Assembly (NCBI RefSeq): GCF_001039355.2
Contig: NW_019775443.1
Location: 267,945-331,944 of the forward strand
From: Lingula anatina
Lineage: Eukaryota > Brachiopoda > Lingulata > Lingulida > Lingulidae
Length of the DNA: 64,000 bases
Reading direction: 5' to 3'
The notes beneath the pieces were generated by a model, which saw nothing but the letters and a program-made list of their open reading frames with translations, did not search any database and had not been told where the DNA came from. Shown in pieces: positions 12,097 through 25,600 of this stretch. The position numbers and the translations under genes are program-made. Numbering within the stretch: the stretch's first letter is position 1; each line of letters starts with the position of its first letter.

Positions 12097-14893
12097 ATTT
12101 CTGTGATACTTCGTAAATTCCACTATGGTAAAAGTGTTAACATAACAAATTTACAAGACTTTAACAAAACTTGATCATCCATATAATTCTTTTAACTCTA
12201 ATGAGACCAGGTGAAATGACCGTTCCATTTATCCGCCATTTTACGCTGAGCCGCCTGTGAAATAGATGGGGCTTCCCGACCAAGAAATGCTTGATAAATG
12301 TGACGGTTGCTTGCTAATTACTTAAACAGAATCATTGGCAAATTTCTTTATAAATACTTTTGATTTTTTCTTCTGAATCGGTCTGTGTAAATAAGATTGC
12401 AATACTACCACTAATCAAGGATGAGAATTCATATTGGGGCCTCTTGTAATGTAGCCTCCCCTATCGGGAAATTAATAGATCTGAAACTGGAGGGAGAAAC
12501 GAATGGCACTGAGCTAATCGTAATTCCTAGTGGAAATTTTTAAGGTTAGGTTAAATCAATAACTTGTAAGACTTTAAGACAACTTAACTTTGAAAAAATA
12601 TTAATCCAGATTAGTCTTTATAGATGCGGGAAATATAAAACTATTGACAAAATCCACAGCAAGTTCTACCGCCGTCCGAATTCAATATCTCCAGTACTAC
12701 CACAGTAGCCAACTTCCAAATTTTATTTCATTTTTAAAATGTTGATAAATAGAAATTGCCTATATATTCAAGTAGAGTAGTTGGATTGTACAAAACCTTT
12801 TATTAACTGTTGCAATTATTAAATTTATTTTATAAAATTAAATGGCAATGAATTAAAAATTTTAATGGATGTTTGAGTCCTATGTAAAAGTACTTTAAGA
12901 GGCCAGAATGAGAAGAGCGGAGTGCTAGCTAGGCCAAGACCTAAATATGGCGGACCTACATGAAAGGAAGACTGCTTAATCTTGTTGTGGTCTATCTGCC
13001 TTTCACATGGCTCCCCACGGGTCGTCCCTCTACCAGTTTAATTGAGCCAAGATTTAATTGCTGTGCCCCTGCAGGGACGACACGTGGCGAAGCGTATGAG
13101 AGGCGAAGAGACCATTACAGGATTAAGCAGTCTTCCTTTCATGTAGGTCCGCCCTATTTAGGTTGTGGCCTGGCTAGCACTTGGCTCTTCTTATTCTGAA
13201 TGGCTATAAAGTGACTGCCCATTAAATTTTAAAGGTATTCAGTGCCCATGGTGAATAAGACCTTTTTTCATCGAACTGTGGTTGTGGCTACATGATTGAA
13301 TTTGTGATCTTTGAACACAGTACTGATTTTGAGAGCTCATCTCTACTGCATGCAAGTGTTACAATGAATCTCTGAAGAGTGATACCATTATACACATTAC
13401 AGCACAACATAGCGCACAAGAAAAAATGACTCTGAATGCGAATAAACACAAGGAGCAATTATTTGCAAATTGCAAGAAAATAGGGTGATATAAAAGTGAA
13501 ATGAATCATTAGGTAATTAATATAATATGTTGATCCAACTTGGCAGATCTGGGGCTGTGTTATCGTAAAGGTTGTAAATTACAAATAATGTAACTTGTCA
13601 CGTCAGTGGGATCGTTTTTGTAAATTGGTATTTTCGAAGGTTTGTAAGTTACAAACTCTTGTAAAAAAGCATGTTAATTTACAACTGCCTCCAAACTGTT
13701 GTAACTCGTTACGAAAAGTTGCATTTGGTGAAAACTTGCAGAGAGAGTGTCGTCTGCGGAAATTCTATGCTCATGTTTATTGTTGGATATTTTTGACAGC
13801 AAGTTAAAATTACTAAACCATGGATCTTTAATTATCAGCAAGAAAGGTTAGCCTACACTACATAGACATTGCAAATATAATTACTAAATGACATAGTGCA
13901 TTTAGAAAAAGTGACATCTTGAGAAAAAAATTGTTTGTGAAAGAAGCCTGCTTTATGCAATTCTTGATTTCCTTTCTGTGCTGAATAACATGGTTTAATT
14001 CATAGAACAATTATGAATAGATCTAGATCTTTAAATTTGTTAATTTTGTTATAGCAACAGCTAACAGAGACTCTTGTTTCAGGATGCCAGAATAATTTGT
14101 GATGAAATGTAAATTGCATATAAGCACATTTAGGTAAACAAGCTGAATGTAATTTAGACTTTAATCCTTTATCCAAGTAATTATATTAGCAATTTCTGTA
14201 TGGTGCCAGACGGGGGGAATGTGTGTAAAATCATAATTTTTTATTCATAAAATAAAGAAATTGCTCAGTCAAATGATAACAGACAGTGGTCCAGCTGAGT
14301 ACAGGGATAAAACATATTTGTAAAAAATACACCACAAATCGAAATAAAATGTAGAATTCTGAATGGTACATGAATCACAATTGCACATTGATGGAAATAA
14401 AACAACACAGACTAATGGATCTGTGGATAGAGGGTTATGTGCTTCCAACTAGTAATTTTTCATACAATTTGCTATGCTGTATTTAAACTCAGAAAATGAT
14501 GACGTTTTCCCATCTGCATGTTTTTAGAAAGGTAATATGCAACTTAAAATACAATTTTTCATACATGTGCAAAGTGATTAAGTGCCCAATCTAAGTCAAG
14601 CATCTTTAGTTTAAGAGGGCACTGGAAACTATCCTCTTTGCTATCAGTTTTAAGAGATCTTTTAAGAAGTCAGAATTTAACATGTTTTTGCAATATATTT
14701 TTTCCTTCCAATAGTTCTAAAACTACAAAGAATACTTGTTTGAGTTTCATTTTCTGTTACAAAGTCCAAATTATTTACATTAAATTACTACACAGTATAA
14801 ATATTGCTGTGAAATTGTTTTTTGTATTTTCATCTTTGTATACATCCAAGTTCCATCTATAAACATTTTTCATGCTTATATATTTTAGACACC
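12097..14893. other. Divergent intergenic region between CENP-C and HAUS3
   Basis: The two genes are transcribed away from each other, with start codons about 2.8 kb apart. HAUS3's start codon lies 5 nt inside an exon with a good acceptor (TATTTTAG up to 14888), so HAUS3 has at least one non-coding 5' exon in this region that I could not place. A minus-strand AAAATGGCGG near 12232-12243, upstream of CENP-C, matches the YY1-type promoter motif and may mark its promoter. A foldback element fills 12903-13202. Nothing else coding is evident. Confidence 0.5.
12903..13202. mobile_element. Foldback MITE with ~78-bp inverted arms
   Basis: The left arm (12903-12981) and right arm (13121-13202) are near-perfect reverse complements. 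Both contain a block ending or starting GGACCTACATGAAAGGAAG. The ~140-bp centre contains GTCGTCCCT and its inverse AGGGACGAC. A right-half copy lies at 29735-29918, so this is a dispersed family. No target-site duplication is clear and there is no coding capacity. Confidence 0.85.
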
Positions 14894-17800
14894 ATGAACG
14901 GTAACCAGTTTCTGACAACTTTGAAGAAGTTGGGTTATCCACAAGCCAGTAATTTAGATGCCCAAACATTTGATTGGATATTTGAAAATGATGCAGTCTT
15001 ACCATTTTTAGAATGGTTTTGTGACCATGCCCATGCACTGAATGTTTTACAGGATAGAGAACTAAGAGAGTAAGTGCTTTGGGTACCTTGCATTTGACAC
15101 ATACAGGCAGAACTCATCAAACTTATTATACCTCCTTCTGCCTCTTTGGTTATACCTTGGTTCCACCAGTAAATACTAATTATAAATAATACATGTACAT
15201 GTATGACAGAGTGGCCCTAACTTTTTCTGTTACTTAATAGTTGAATAATATATGAACTTGTAATGAAATTCTGTTGCACATAAATGTATGTTTCAGATAC
15301 AGATCTCTAGAGGAATCCACTGGAGTGCTGGAAGGTCCACAGTTACAAGATGCATTGAACAGCATTGAAGGAGCCGAGGATGACATTCCAGTTGCTGAAT
15401 TGAGGTTAGGTGTTTTCTTGATAAGAAGGTCAAATTTTGAATAGATATTGTTACAATGTGTACATTCTGATCCTCTGCGTCTGACCATGTTGCCACCTGT
15501 TTGCCCCTCAAATGATAAATAGTAGTTTTGTTTTACCTGAAATTTACAGGAAGTTTTTAGTTTCCTAAATAATTCAATATAGTTTAGGATTTATAATTTA
15601 CATAGATAATTTTTACTGAAGCTATCTCATTTTTTAAAAAATTATTTTTATATATACTTGAATAATATTTGTCCCATTTTTTATGATTTAAGTTAATTTC
15701 AAGAAATACATTGTTTTCTTAAATAGCTAATTGCTTAGTGTAATTTATCTGTACATTTGTGATGGTATGTTTTCTTTCATAGCTAATTGCTTAGTGTAAT
15801 TTATTTGTACATTTGTGATGGTATATTATAGAGAGCATGTAAACTCTATGAAGATGGAGCTAGATTTATGGAGGGGAAGAAAGGAAAGTATACTGAGGCA
15901 GAGAAACAAGCTAAGGTGAGGGGAAATTTGTCATCAAGGACCATGGGCATGCCATGAATTTAATGCTTGTGTTTAATGTTTTATGAATAAGGAAACATAC
16001 AAAAAAACTTCATATTTGAAACGGAATAAAGGAATGTACTATCTTACCTTTTAGTTTACATAACACTTCTGTCAACCACAAGCTATCAAAGCTGGGACCC
16101 ATGGAAACTGTTGCCAATAAAGACTACAAGAGATGCCTTGAACAGAGCCAGGCTGACAATTCAAAGGTACAGCATTGTAATAGTGTACTTTTTATGATTA
16201 TAGTACTTAACATAAGTGCTCTTAGACAAATATTTGGTCATGTTTCCTAGCTCTTGGGTGAAGATGGCATGATGGCATTGCACAGTTCCTATACAGGCAG
16301 TGTTCAGTGGACTTGTGGTGATCATGATAATGCGTGAACCTGTTGTTGGTCTCTTTCCCTTCCACATTTGGTGGTTTTAGGAGGCATAACAATGGTGAGG
16401 TGTTTAAAACGCAGGACGTTCAAGATACGTCCTTGTTAAAATTTACTGAAATTAACTTGCATGAATTTGTAGTTGTGTTTTCTCATTCTGCCACCCTGAG
16501 CTTCAGAGATAACTTGACACTTATAACCTCTTCACTATAGACTATCTTCATCGTGTCAAGTTACCTCTGACCACATTCGATTGCCCCCGCCGCCTGCCAA
16601 TCAAATTTAAAGCCCGCACTCAATGACTCATTGAGCGATCTAGCCAATGAACGCGAACGAATCAAAGCGCGCTTTGTTCAAATCCGGACCAATCAAAGAT
16701 AAGGCTGAATATCAGGGACTTGCCGTAACCTGTGGGCAGCACGCAAAATACACCATCCCTCAGTAGATAATGATGCAGGGCCTCAAACTGCTCTGGTTTC
16801 AATTCCGATATACTCATTTCTTGCAAAGAATCAAGAGGTAACTTAACACATTATTTTACATAGTCACTCGTAGGAGACGCCTTGCTTTCTTTGTGTACGG
16901 TTATGCACTCGGAACTACTCGGATGTCTCCGCACTCGACAATAACTATGTTGTTAGTATGGAGCTTGCGGAATCAGCCGAGGATTGCTGATTGACGGTCA
17001 ACCAATCAGCGTTTTCACCAAACTTTAGTGAAACATTTTGAAACATGGATTCGATTGGCTTATATAAACTAGGTCAAACTATTTTCGTCAGAGGTAACTT
17101 GACACGATGAAGATAGGCTATAGTGAAGAGGTTAGTGTCAAGTTATCTCTGAAGCTCAGGGTGCATTCTGCTCACATGGGTGCCAAATACTGAGGCTGCA
17201 TCAACAACGTTTGATCAAGGAAGCAGAACTGAAGGCACATGGCAACTGCACCGAGACTGAAAGAGTTTCATATGATCACTTTTCAACAATCAAAATGATA
17301 TTTTTCTACCTGACCTCATGGTCACATCCCAGAAATGACACAATGCACCCACACATAATGTTAACGTATTGCCTTAGCCTGTTACCACAGCCCACTCACT
17401 GTCCAAAAAGTCATACGGAAAATCGTGTAATATTTCATTGCTCACACCCATGGCAAATATAATCCAGGCTTATATAACTTTACACTTATGTTGGTAGTGT
17501 GGAAGTTCCCAGATTACCCCTTTTCTTTTTCTAATTGAATATGTGTAATAGGATTAACTGTTTTACAGCAGCTTATTCTAGGAAGAGAAATATATCGGTA
17601 TTTGCCTGCTGTTTTAAGGTTAAGACATTTGAGCATTTGATGCTGTGCAAATGACTATAAAAGTAACAGTGTTGGCATTAAGGTTAGTCTAATATGTGAA
17701 AAATTAGTCCAGTGTGAATCTTTTTGAATAATAGATCTTATAGTTCTGACACTTGAAACCACTGTACCTACCCCAATCCTGATTTAAATCTTTTGTTTGT

Positions 17801-20800
17801 AAGAGACTTAAGATATTCAAGATTAAAAAGATTAATTTTTCTGATTTCAGTTTATCTGAAATTATTTCTAATACAGCTCGTCTCATTTCATTTTATTTCA
17901 TTCAATTATTTTCTTGAATCTGATTTCAGGTTAATGCAGTGTATGAAAACATAACAGAAGCGGTTTCTAAACTCAGCAGTTTCTATGGTGCTGCTGGAGG
18001 AGAGGGTAATGAGAGCAGAGATATGCAGCAGGCGGCCACCTTCCTGTCACAGATGTCCCTAGAAGACCATCAGCAGGCTGAGGAGTGCTTTACACAGGAA
18101 CTGACCACTTTCACCAAAAAGCAGTTCTTTCAAGTAATCCACTTCTCTTATTTTAGATTACCATTCCCTTTGTTTTATTATCAAAAAGTATAAATAGTTT
18201 GGTTACTTTATGTTCTTTTTATTGCACCAAATTGTGTAAGCTCAGGGTACATGTATCTTGCTTTTGTCCCTGTATTGATATCATTTAATGCTAGTTGTCG
18301 GAAACAAATCATAGATGCCACTTTTCCTCATTAAAAATGGAGATTTGGTCTTCGTTGAAATATGAAGAGAAATCCAAGCCCATTGCTGATGGTTGTGCCC
18401 TTTTTTTGTTAATTCAAAAAAGACTAATTGCACAGCATAATGTTTAACTTATCATCTGTAATATTTTTTGACTAACCTAAGATGAAAAAGGAGGGCAGAC
18501 ACTTCTAATTTTCGAAATGATGAATACGGGGTTGCTTTTTTGATAAACTTCAGTTGTCTTTGTTCTGTCAATAGCCTCATTTGCACATGTGTCAAAACAT
18601 TATACCTCAAAAGTGAAAAATTCTTATAACTCTGTTTTGAAATTCAAAATTTGTGATAAGTATGACAGAGTGGCACCAGCCATGTGGAGATGCTAAGCCT
18701 AAAATCAATTTCGTATCTATGTTAACATTAATGACCTCATGAAATTCAGCAAACTGACTTTTACAGAATTTCAAAATCTAACATTAAAAAAAAAACAATG
18801 GCTCTAATTGCTAATTATTGAACTTGTTACTCCCTGCCATCACAGAACAACTCCATGATTAACACTGAACTTCCACAAGTACATTTTATTAGTTCTTTAA
18901 TGAGTATTTTGTGTGTATTACCCAGCTTCTGGTACATACCCAGGAGGCAGTATTGTCTCCCTGATGCGCTAGGATGTGTCACCTTAGTTTGAGGTTGCTT
19001 TAAACCAGATCTAACAATGCCCAGTGAAAATTGGTCATCCTGGCAATTAAAAAACATTTACTAAGTCTGATTCCTCATTTATGAACCTGTTACTCCCTAA
19101 CGGTCACAGATCAACTACATGATTAACACTGAACTTCCACAAGTGCATTTTATTAGTTCATTAACGAGCCATTTGTGTGCTTCACCCAGCTTATGGTACA
19201 TACCCAAGAGGCAGTATTGTCTCCCTGATATGTGTGCTGATACGTATGTGTCACATTGGCTTGAGGTTGGTTTAAACCAGATCTAACTGCTCAGTGAAAA
19301 TTGGTCATCCTTGCAATTAACATTGAACTTCCAAAAGGACATATTGTTAATTCATTAACGAGCTTTTCATGTGCCTCATCCAACTTTAGGCACATACACA
19401 AGAGACAGTAACACCTCCCTATTGCTCTAAGATGTGTCATGTTAGACCCCATTTCCATAGATTTTAGATTGATCTATCCCTGTGGGGAGTCTCACTAGAT
19501 TACTGTCAGCTAAGCTGGCTTAAGCGTCTGTCCCGCCTACTGAAAGCTGTAAGGGGGTAATTAACTATGGTGCGCGCTCGGCTGACTGCAATTTAGCCTG
19601 AACCCCAAGGGAGTTAGATCGATCTAAATCTTAATCCCTGGATCGATTTAAATCTCTGGGAATACACCCTTAGTTTGAGGTTGGTTTAAACCAGATCTGA
19701 CTGCCCAGTGAAAATTGGTCATCCTGGTCATTAACATTGAACTTCCACAAGTACATTTTATTAATTCATTAACAAGTCTTTTGTGTGCCTCATCCAGTTT
19801 TAGGCACTTACCCAGGAGGCAGTAACACCTCCCTATTGCTCTAGGATGTGTCATGTTAGCTTGAGGTTGGTTTAAACCAGGTCTAACAGCCCAGTGAAAA
19901 TTGGTCATCCTGGTCATTAACATTGAACTTCCACAAGTACATTTTATTAATTCATTAAGGAGCCTTTTGTGTGCCTTACTTAGCTTTAGTTTGACTACTT
20001 AATGTTCCTCTTATTGCACCAGTGTTGTGTAAACTGGAGTTACGTGTATCTTGCTTTTGCCCCTGTATTGATATCATTTAACGCTATTTGTTGAAAACAA
20101 ATACATTATTAGCCTTTTTCATCTTTTCCGGAAATTGAAATTGCATTGTGGGTAAGGGAGCCCTGCTACGTCGAAACACTTACAGCGGTGCTAAAAACCA
20201 TGGCTGGGTTTACGTGCTTTTTGTCCCGCTACTACAATAACGGTAAGCGAGATCGACACATGAGGTTTAATAAGTTCCCAACAAACCCGTTAGAATGAAA
20301 ATATGGTAGAAAGAAAGGAAAATATAGCAGGTTTGGATCAAAAGCAGGGCACCGCGTTTGCGCTGAACATTTCGAAAGCGGGAAGAAAAACTATAATATT
20401 AGGAGATCAACGGTGCTTTAATAAAAACAGAAATGCTTAGTTAAACAACGGATATAACGAACTATCGGCAAATAGAACTCGGGGGGTAAAAAATGCGAGA
20501 AAAAAAAAACATTATAAAGATTTGAAGAAAAAATTGAAGAATAAGCCGGGGCCTAAAAATTAAGAAAAGACTTCAAGCATGAGATTATGGAAAAAGAAAG
20601 TAAAAGCTGTGAAGTTTTACACGGGGATTCTACTTACAAAAAATTCAAGAACTTTCTCGACTTTTTGTGTAACAACAAAGAGAAGGTTTGAAAAGTTTTG
20701 TATGTAATATCCTTTTGTGTGTGTTTTATTGATAAGTGATCATTTTAAATGTTGTAGGCCCATCACAGGTTTTAGTCTCTAATGACCCTTAGCAGGTTGG

Positions 20801-22585
20801 GTCCTATTTTTTTTTAACGTGAGACGTTGATAAAATTTTTATTATTATGTATTCAGTCCCGTATACCTATTACTGATTTGTACAAACGGGGCTCATATTA
20901 TCAAGATCAACAGAGACATACGAAGAAGAAAGTACATCGGCTCTTGTTGATCGTGTTATCGGCGAAATAAAAAGTTATTTATTTCTGAACTCAATGACAA
21001 GAGAATTGGAAAATACAAAATATGCAGAAAAGCCTTTCTGTAAGCTACACGTACATAATACATGACATTGTATGGTAAAGACAAAATGGATAATAAACAT
21101 AATCCAACAACGTATTTGTAAAGTAATACAAATATGCTTAGTATTTAAGTAGGCCTACGTATATTTAACTGNATTAACATTGAACTTCCACAAGTGCAGT
21201 TCATTAATTCATCAACGAGCCATTTGTGTGCTTTACCCAGCTTCTGGTACATACCCAAGAGGCAGTATTGTCTCCTTGATAGTATTCTAGGATATGTCAC
21301 CTTAGTTTGAGGTTGGTTTAAAGCAGATCTAACAGCCCAGTGAAAATTGGTCATCTTGGCAATATACATTGAACTTCCTCAAGGACATACTATTAATTCA
21401 GGAGTCTTTTGTGTGCCTTACCTAGCTGGTGGTACATACACAGAAGGCAGTATCACTTCCCTGTTGCTCTAGTTCCTTTTAAAGGGTGAGTCATATAAGT
21501 TTGAGGTTGGTTTAAACCAGATCTAACAATGCCCAGTGTAAAATGGGTAATCCTGGCAGTAATTCCAAGAAATTGGCCTTTCACTTTTTTTTTACTATAT
21601 GTTTGAGATTTTTCATTATCACTATTCATTAGGGGATTGCAGAAGTTGCAGGTAATGACGAAGAATCCAGGTATGAATTCCTTGACATCAGCAGCCCTGA
21701 GAACCTGTTAATAAGGGGAGAGAAAGCAGACGTCAACATGTCAGATTGCAGGGAGCTTGCCAGATTACAGGCTATGTGAGCTATTCTATTCTTTTCCTCA
21801 GCTGATGTTTTAATCTACTTAATAAAAATAACTTCTAGGTGTGATAATTTTATTCTCAGAAAAAGAAAGAAGTCAGATCTGTTATGTGCTGTGAGTTGTT
21901 AAGACAGCAGGGGTTGCTTCCTGATTTTTCAGTGTTCACATACTCACTGTTAAAGAATATGTGAGGAATATGTGCTATTCACTTTTTTGTGCTTGGAGGT
22001 GAAGGGGTTGCGTTATGCACTTAAAAGGGGTCTGTGGGGTCTTCTTTTCTAACAATATTGTTTTTGTCAAAAAGGCATCCTAGCCATTCCTAGTATGTCT
22101 ACAACAAAATGTAACTTTCACCATGATGACATGTCAAACTGTAATCCTTTCAACCCATCTTTTTCATCATAGATACGCTAAAACAGAATCTCAGTATATT
22201 AATGCAGTGGTAGAGGAACAAAGTCTGGGTGCGGCATGCAAGTATGCAGAACAGAAACTGAGTGTGTTGAGAAAGCAAAGATGCACACAAGATGTCAGTC
22301 AGCTCAGGTACTGTGTCTTTGTGGTTGTGCACTGAAACATTGTATCTATATCGAGGCTTTCCCCCAGAATGACATCCAGACTCCATTTGGACAGTCAGTT
22401 TCCTCAGGAGATGGCTGATATTTTTGATGATGGTCCGATGAATCGAATAAATTTGGAAGAAATGAGGCCTTGATTTGTAAGGAAAGGTAGACATCCCAGA
22501 AAATCCCCTCTGGCACCAATCCAACCCAACATTTACCCAACCCAACATAGACAGCCTGTAACTACAGTCTTTGGGAAAGCCTTGA

Positions 22586-22626
<41 letters not shown>

Positions 22627-25600
22627 AATGGTTTTGATTGATTTTGTGTATCATCTTTATGTTTGGGATAGGAATTTGGTCATCACAGATGAACTTGATT
22701 CCAAGGTCCTACTTATCAAAATTGTCAATGCCTTTTTGATCCGTTCCATTTTCATGATGAACACCATACTTAAGATATTTTTAAAGATGTCCGTTAAAAA
22801 TTTTATTGTATGAAATTAAATTTTTATACATGCATTCAGTATATGCTGTATGCAAATAGAGGGTACAATAAACCCTTATTGTTTTCTTTCATAGCTCCCA
22901 ACTTCAAGATGCCCAGTCTTCCCTAAGTGGCTTACAGAAAGGACTGGCCAGGTTCACAGAGAGCGAGCTTCCTGTCACCATCAGACACAGTGCATCACTC
23001 CAGGAGTCCAGAATTCTGAGAGGAGACTATGATCTGAAGATTGCTAGGCAGAATTATTTTTCAGACAACCAAGACAAGGTAGACATCGCCCCTTGTTACA
23101 AAAGATTGCCTTACATTCAAGTAATCACGGGCTGTTAATAGGAGTTAATTTTACAATTAAGGGTCCAGGCACTAATGCCCTTAGTGTACGTAATTATATT
23201 GGTTTGTTTTGCACAATTGTGCCTAATGATTTCTGCATAGTTCTGGATATTCGAGCCCCAAATAGAAAAGATCACTATTATTTCTTATGATTTTACCAAA
23301 CATAGTCATGATTCTGCAAACTCCAAAATATTGCAGTCCTTGAGTTAACTAATCAACTTTACAGATTGAGATAACAGAAAGTCCTTGGAGACAGCTTTCC
23401 TGTTTATGTACATAACATAGCATATGGTCTTCTGAGAAGTATGTGTTCACATACAACATTGATCAAATTTTAGTTGATAGCTGAAAGTGTGGTTCTTTTA
23501 AACCCCCTCCCCCCCTCAATGACTACAGACCTGAAATTATTTTAATTTCTAGGTTGTGGAGGAGCTGATCAAACAAAGATCAAGAAATGAATTCCTGACG
23601 ATGGCCTATGAAGCCGAAGAAAGGGGTCACAGAGATACCCATAGACTTCTCACTGCTGTCTCCTTAAAACTAAAAAGAAACCTGAAGGAAGTTCAGAACC
23701 GATTGGTAGTGGTGTTTTGAGTTAAAATTTTCTTCATATTGATAAAATGATAGATAACTGGATTAATTTCAGCTATTTGGTGAAAATAGGGGTGCTTTTT
23801 TGACAGCATCATACACTGATCTTTTCTAGTAGTGGTGTGTATTACAAGGATTAGTCTGAATAGATGAAAAAAACTAAGAACATATCAAAACTTTAAGGTG
23901 ACATTCTTAGGCTATTACATACATTCTTTACCTGTTCTCATTTGTCGTATTATTATAGATATAAAATCTTTAATAGGAAATGATGGCAGATCCTGGTTTA
24001 TCGGGCATGAGGTACAAAAGAAATACAATTGACTCCAGAGACAAATTTCTCAACCGTCTTTATGAAATCACTGGTAAGACAGGCAACAGGTTAACTTAGT
24101 AATACATGGAATTGACAAGTCATAGTAAAAGCTAGCTATTTGCTGTTTTATAGGTGTATCAGTTCAAAAGATTATCTCTAATGTGTCAAATTAAATGTTG
24201 AATACCTCCAAAAAAGAGGAATGTGAGTCTACAGTTCCAATATATTCTTTTAAGAAGTTCAGATGCATAAAAAATACATAAAAATTGAATTATGGTCATG
24301 GTGGTAACCGAAAACCTATTTTCATCTAGGTCAAATTTGGGAGTTGAGGTTTTACACATTAGAATACTAGAAAACTTGCATCTTTTGCTCTATGTCTCTT
24401 CTTCTGCTCTGGACTTGTGCAAATGTATTTGCATGTAGTTTTTGTGCATGCTCAACATAGTTAACATGTCCTTCTAACTTTTGCATACAATAACAACACA
24501 TGAAGTGAGTCCGTCAAAAGCCCATTTGTATGCAGGTTTTTGTTTTTCCCCTACAGCTGGAGAACAGGAAGAAAATGAGAACTTGTTCCAGACATTTGCT
24601 GGTCTTGCTGAGGGCACTGGGAGACTCCACCAGAGATTGGTCTCACTCCAGGGTGCTCTGACCTCTGCTAACAGCAGTGAGGACCATATGTTGGCTGTAC
24701 TGTAAGTTGAAGTCTTTATATTACTCACTAGTGCTAGCAGTACTTAAAATAGGAACAGCACTTAGATAAATTTCACATGTTATGTACACTCAGGCAAAAA
24801 GGTTTTTAAGAACATGATTTTACTTAAAAAATTAAGGTAGGGTTTATCTTTGATGTCAGGTTAGAGGTCTTGAAGATTATGTAAAAAAAAATGTGGGTTT
24901 TCAGTTACTGAACACATATCATAGGTTAAGCTGTTTTGAAAGTTGATCTCGATTGTGATAAGAAATTCACACCTGCAAGTCTATAAAAAGGTAATGAAAT
25001 AATAATCTCCATATTAGAATCCAGAGATAAAATGCTACTATTAATATTTTACATCATTTCTTAAAAAACAATTTTGCATGCCTTTTAAAATTGTTTTTGT
25101 TTTATGATAATACTTTTAGATAAGACTTAAATTGTCATCTTAGCCTTAGGTGTCAAGAAACAGCATGTCAGAACTATGTTATCATTCTTAATTTCATTAT
25201 TTTGCTTAAATGTTACTTTGTTTTATTTTTTAGGGAGAAGAATCTTTCATCTTGTGAGGCTCTTGTATACTCCGGATCATCAAGCACAGCTGGTCAGCCT
25301 TTGTTAAGTCCACAGAAATTATTGGACAGCATGGCTGCCCTGGATGATATGTTGAAGAAGTTGGAGCATACCATCATGGATGCTATTAAAGACCTTGATG
25401 CCAAAAAGAAGGTGAGATGTCGGATAATTTGCCTATGGTAATGGTATTTTCCTCTTCTTGCAGCATTTTAAGTGATAGTTTAAATTATATTTATTACTGT
25501 TTATCAGGTCTAAGAGAAACAACATATTGAAGAGAATAACTTTTTATCTAAAGAGGTGCAGGTTCTCGGGTAAAAGGGGACTGAAATAATAAAATGAAAT

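Noticed and set aside
12300-12900. Possible additional gene or element upstream of CENP-C
   Set aside because: No open frame, inverted ends or repeat partner in the window.
19648-19923. Minus-strand frames repeating MTNFHWAVR
   Set aside because: They are the tandem 188-bp unit read in one frame; the same peptide recurs with each unit and stops vary, so not a protein gene.
22150-22548. 132-residue minus-strand frame
   Set aside because: It overlaps HAUS3 exon 7 on the other strand and shows no family resemblance.
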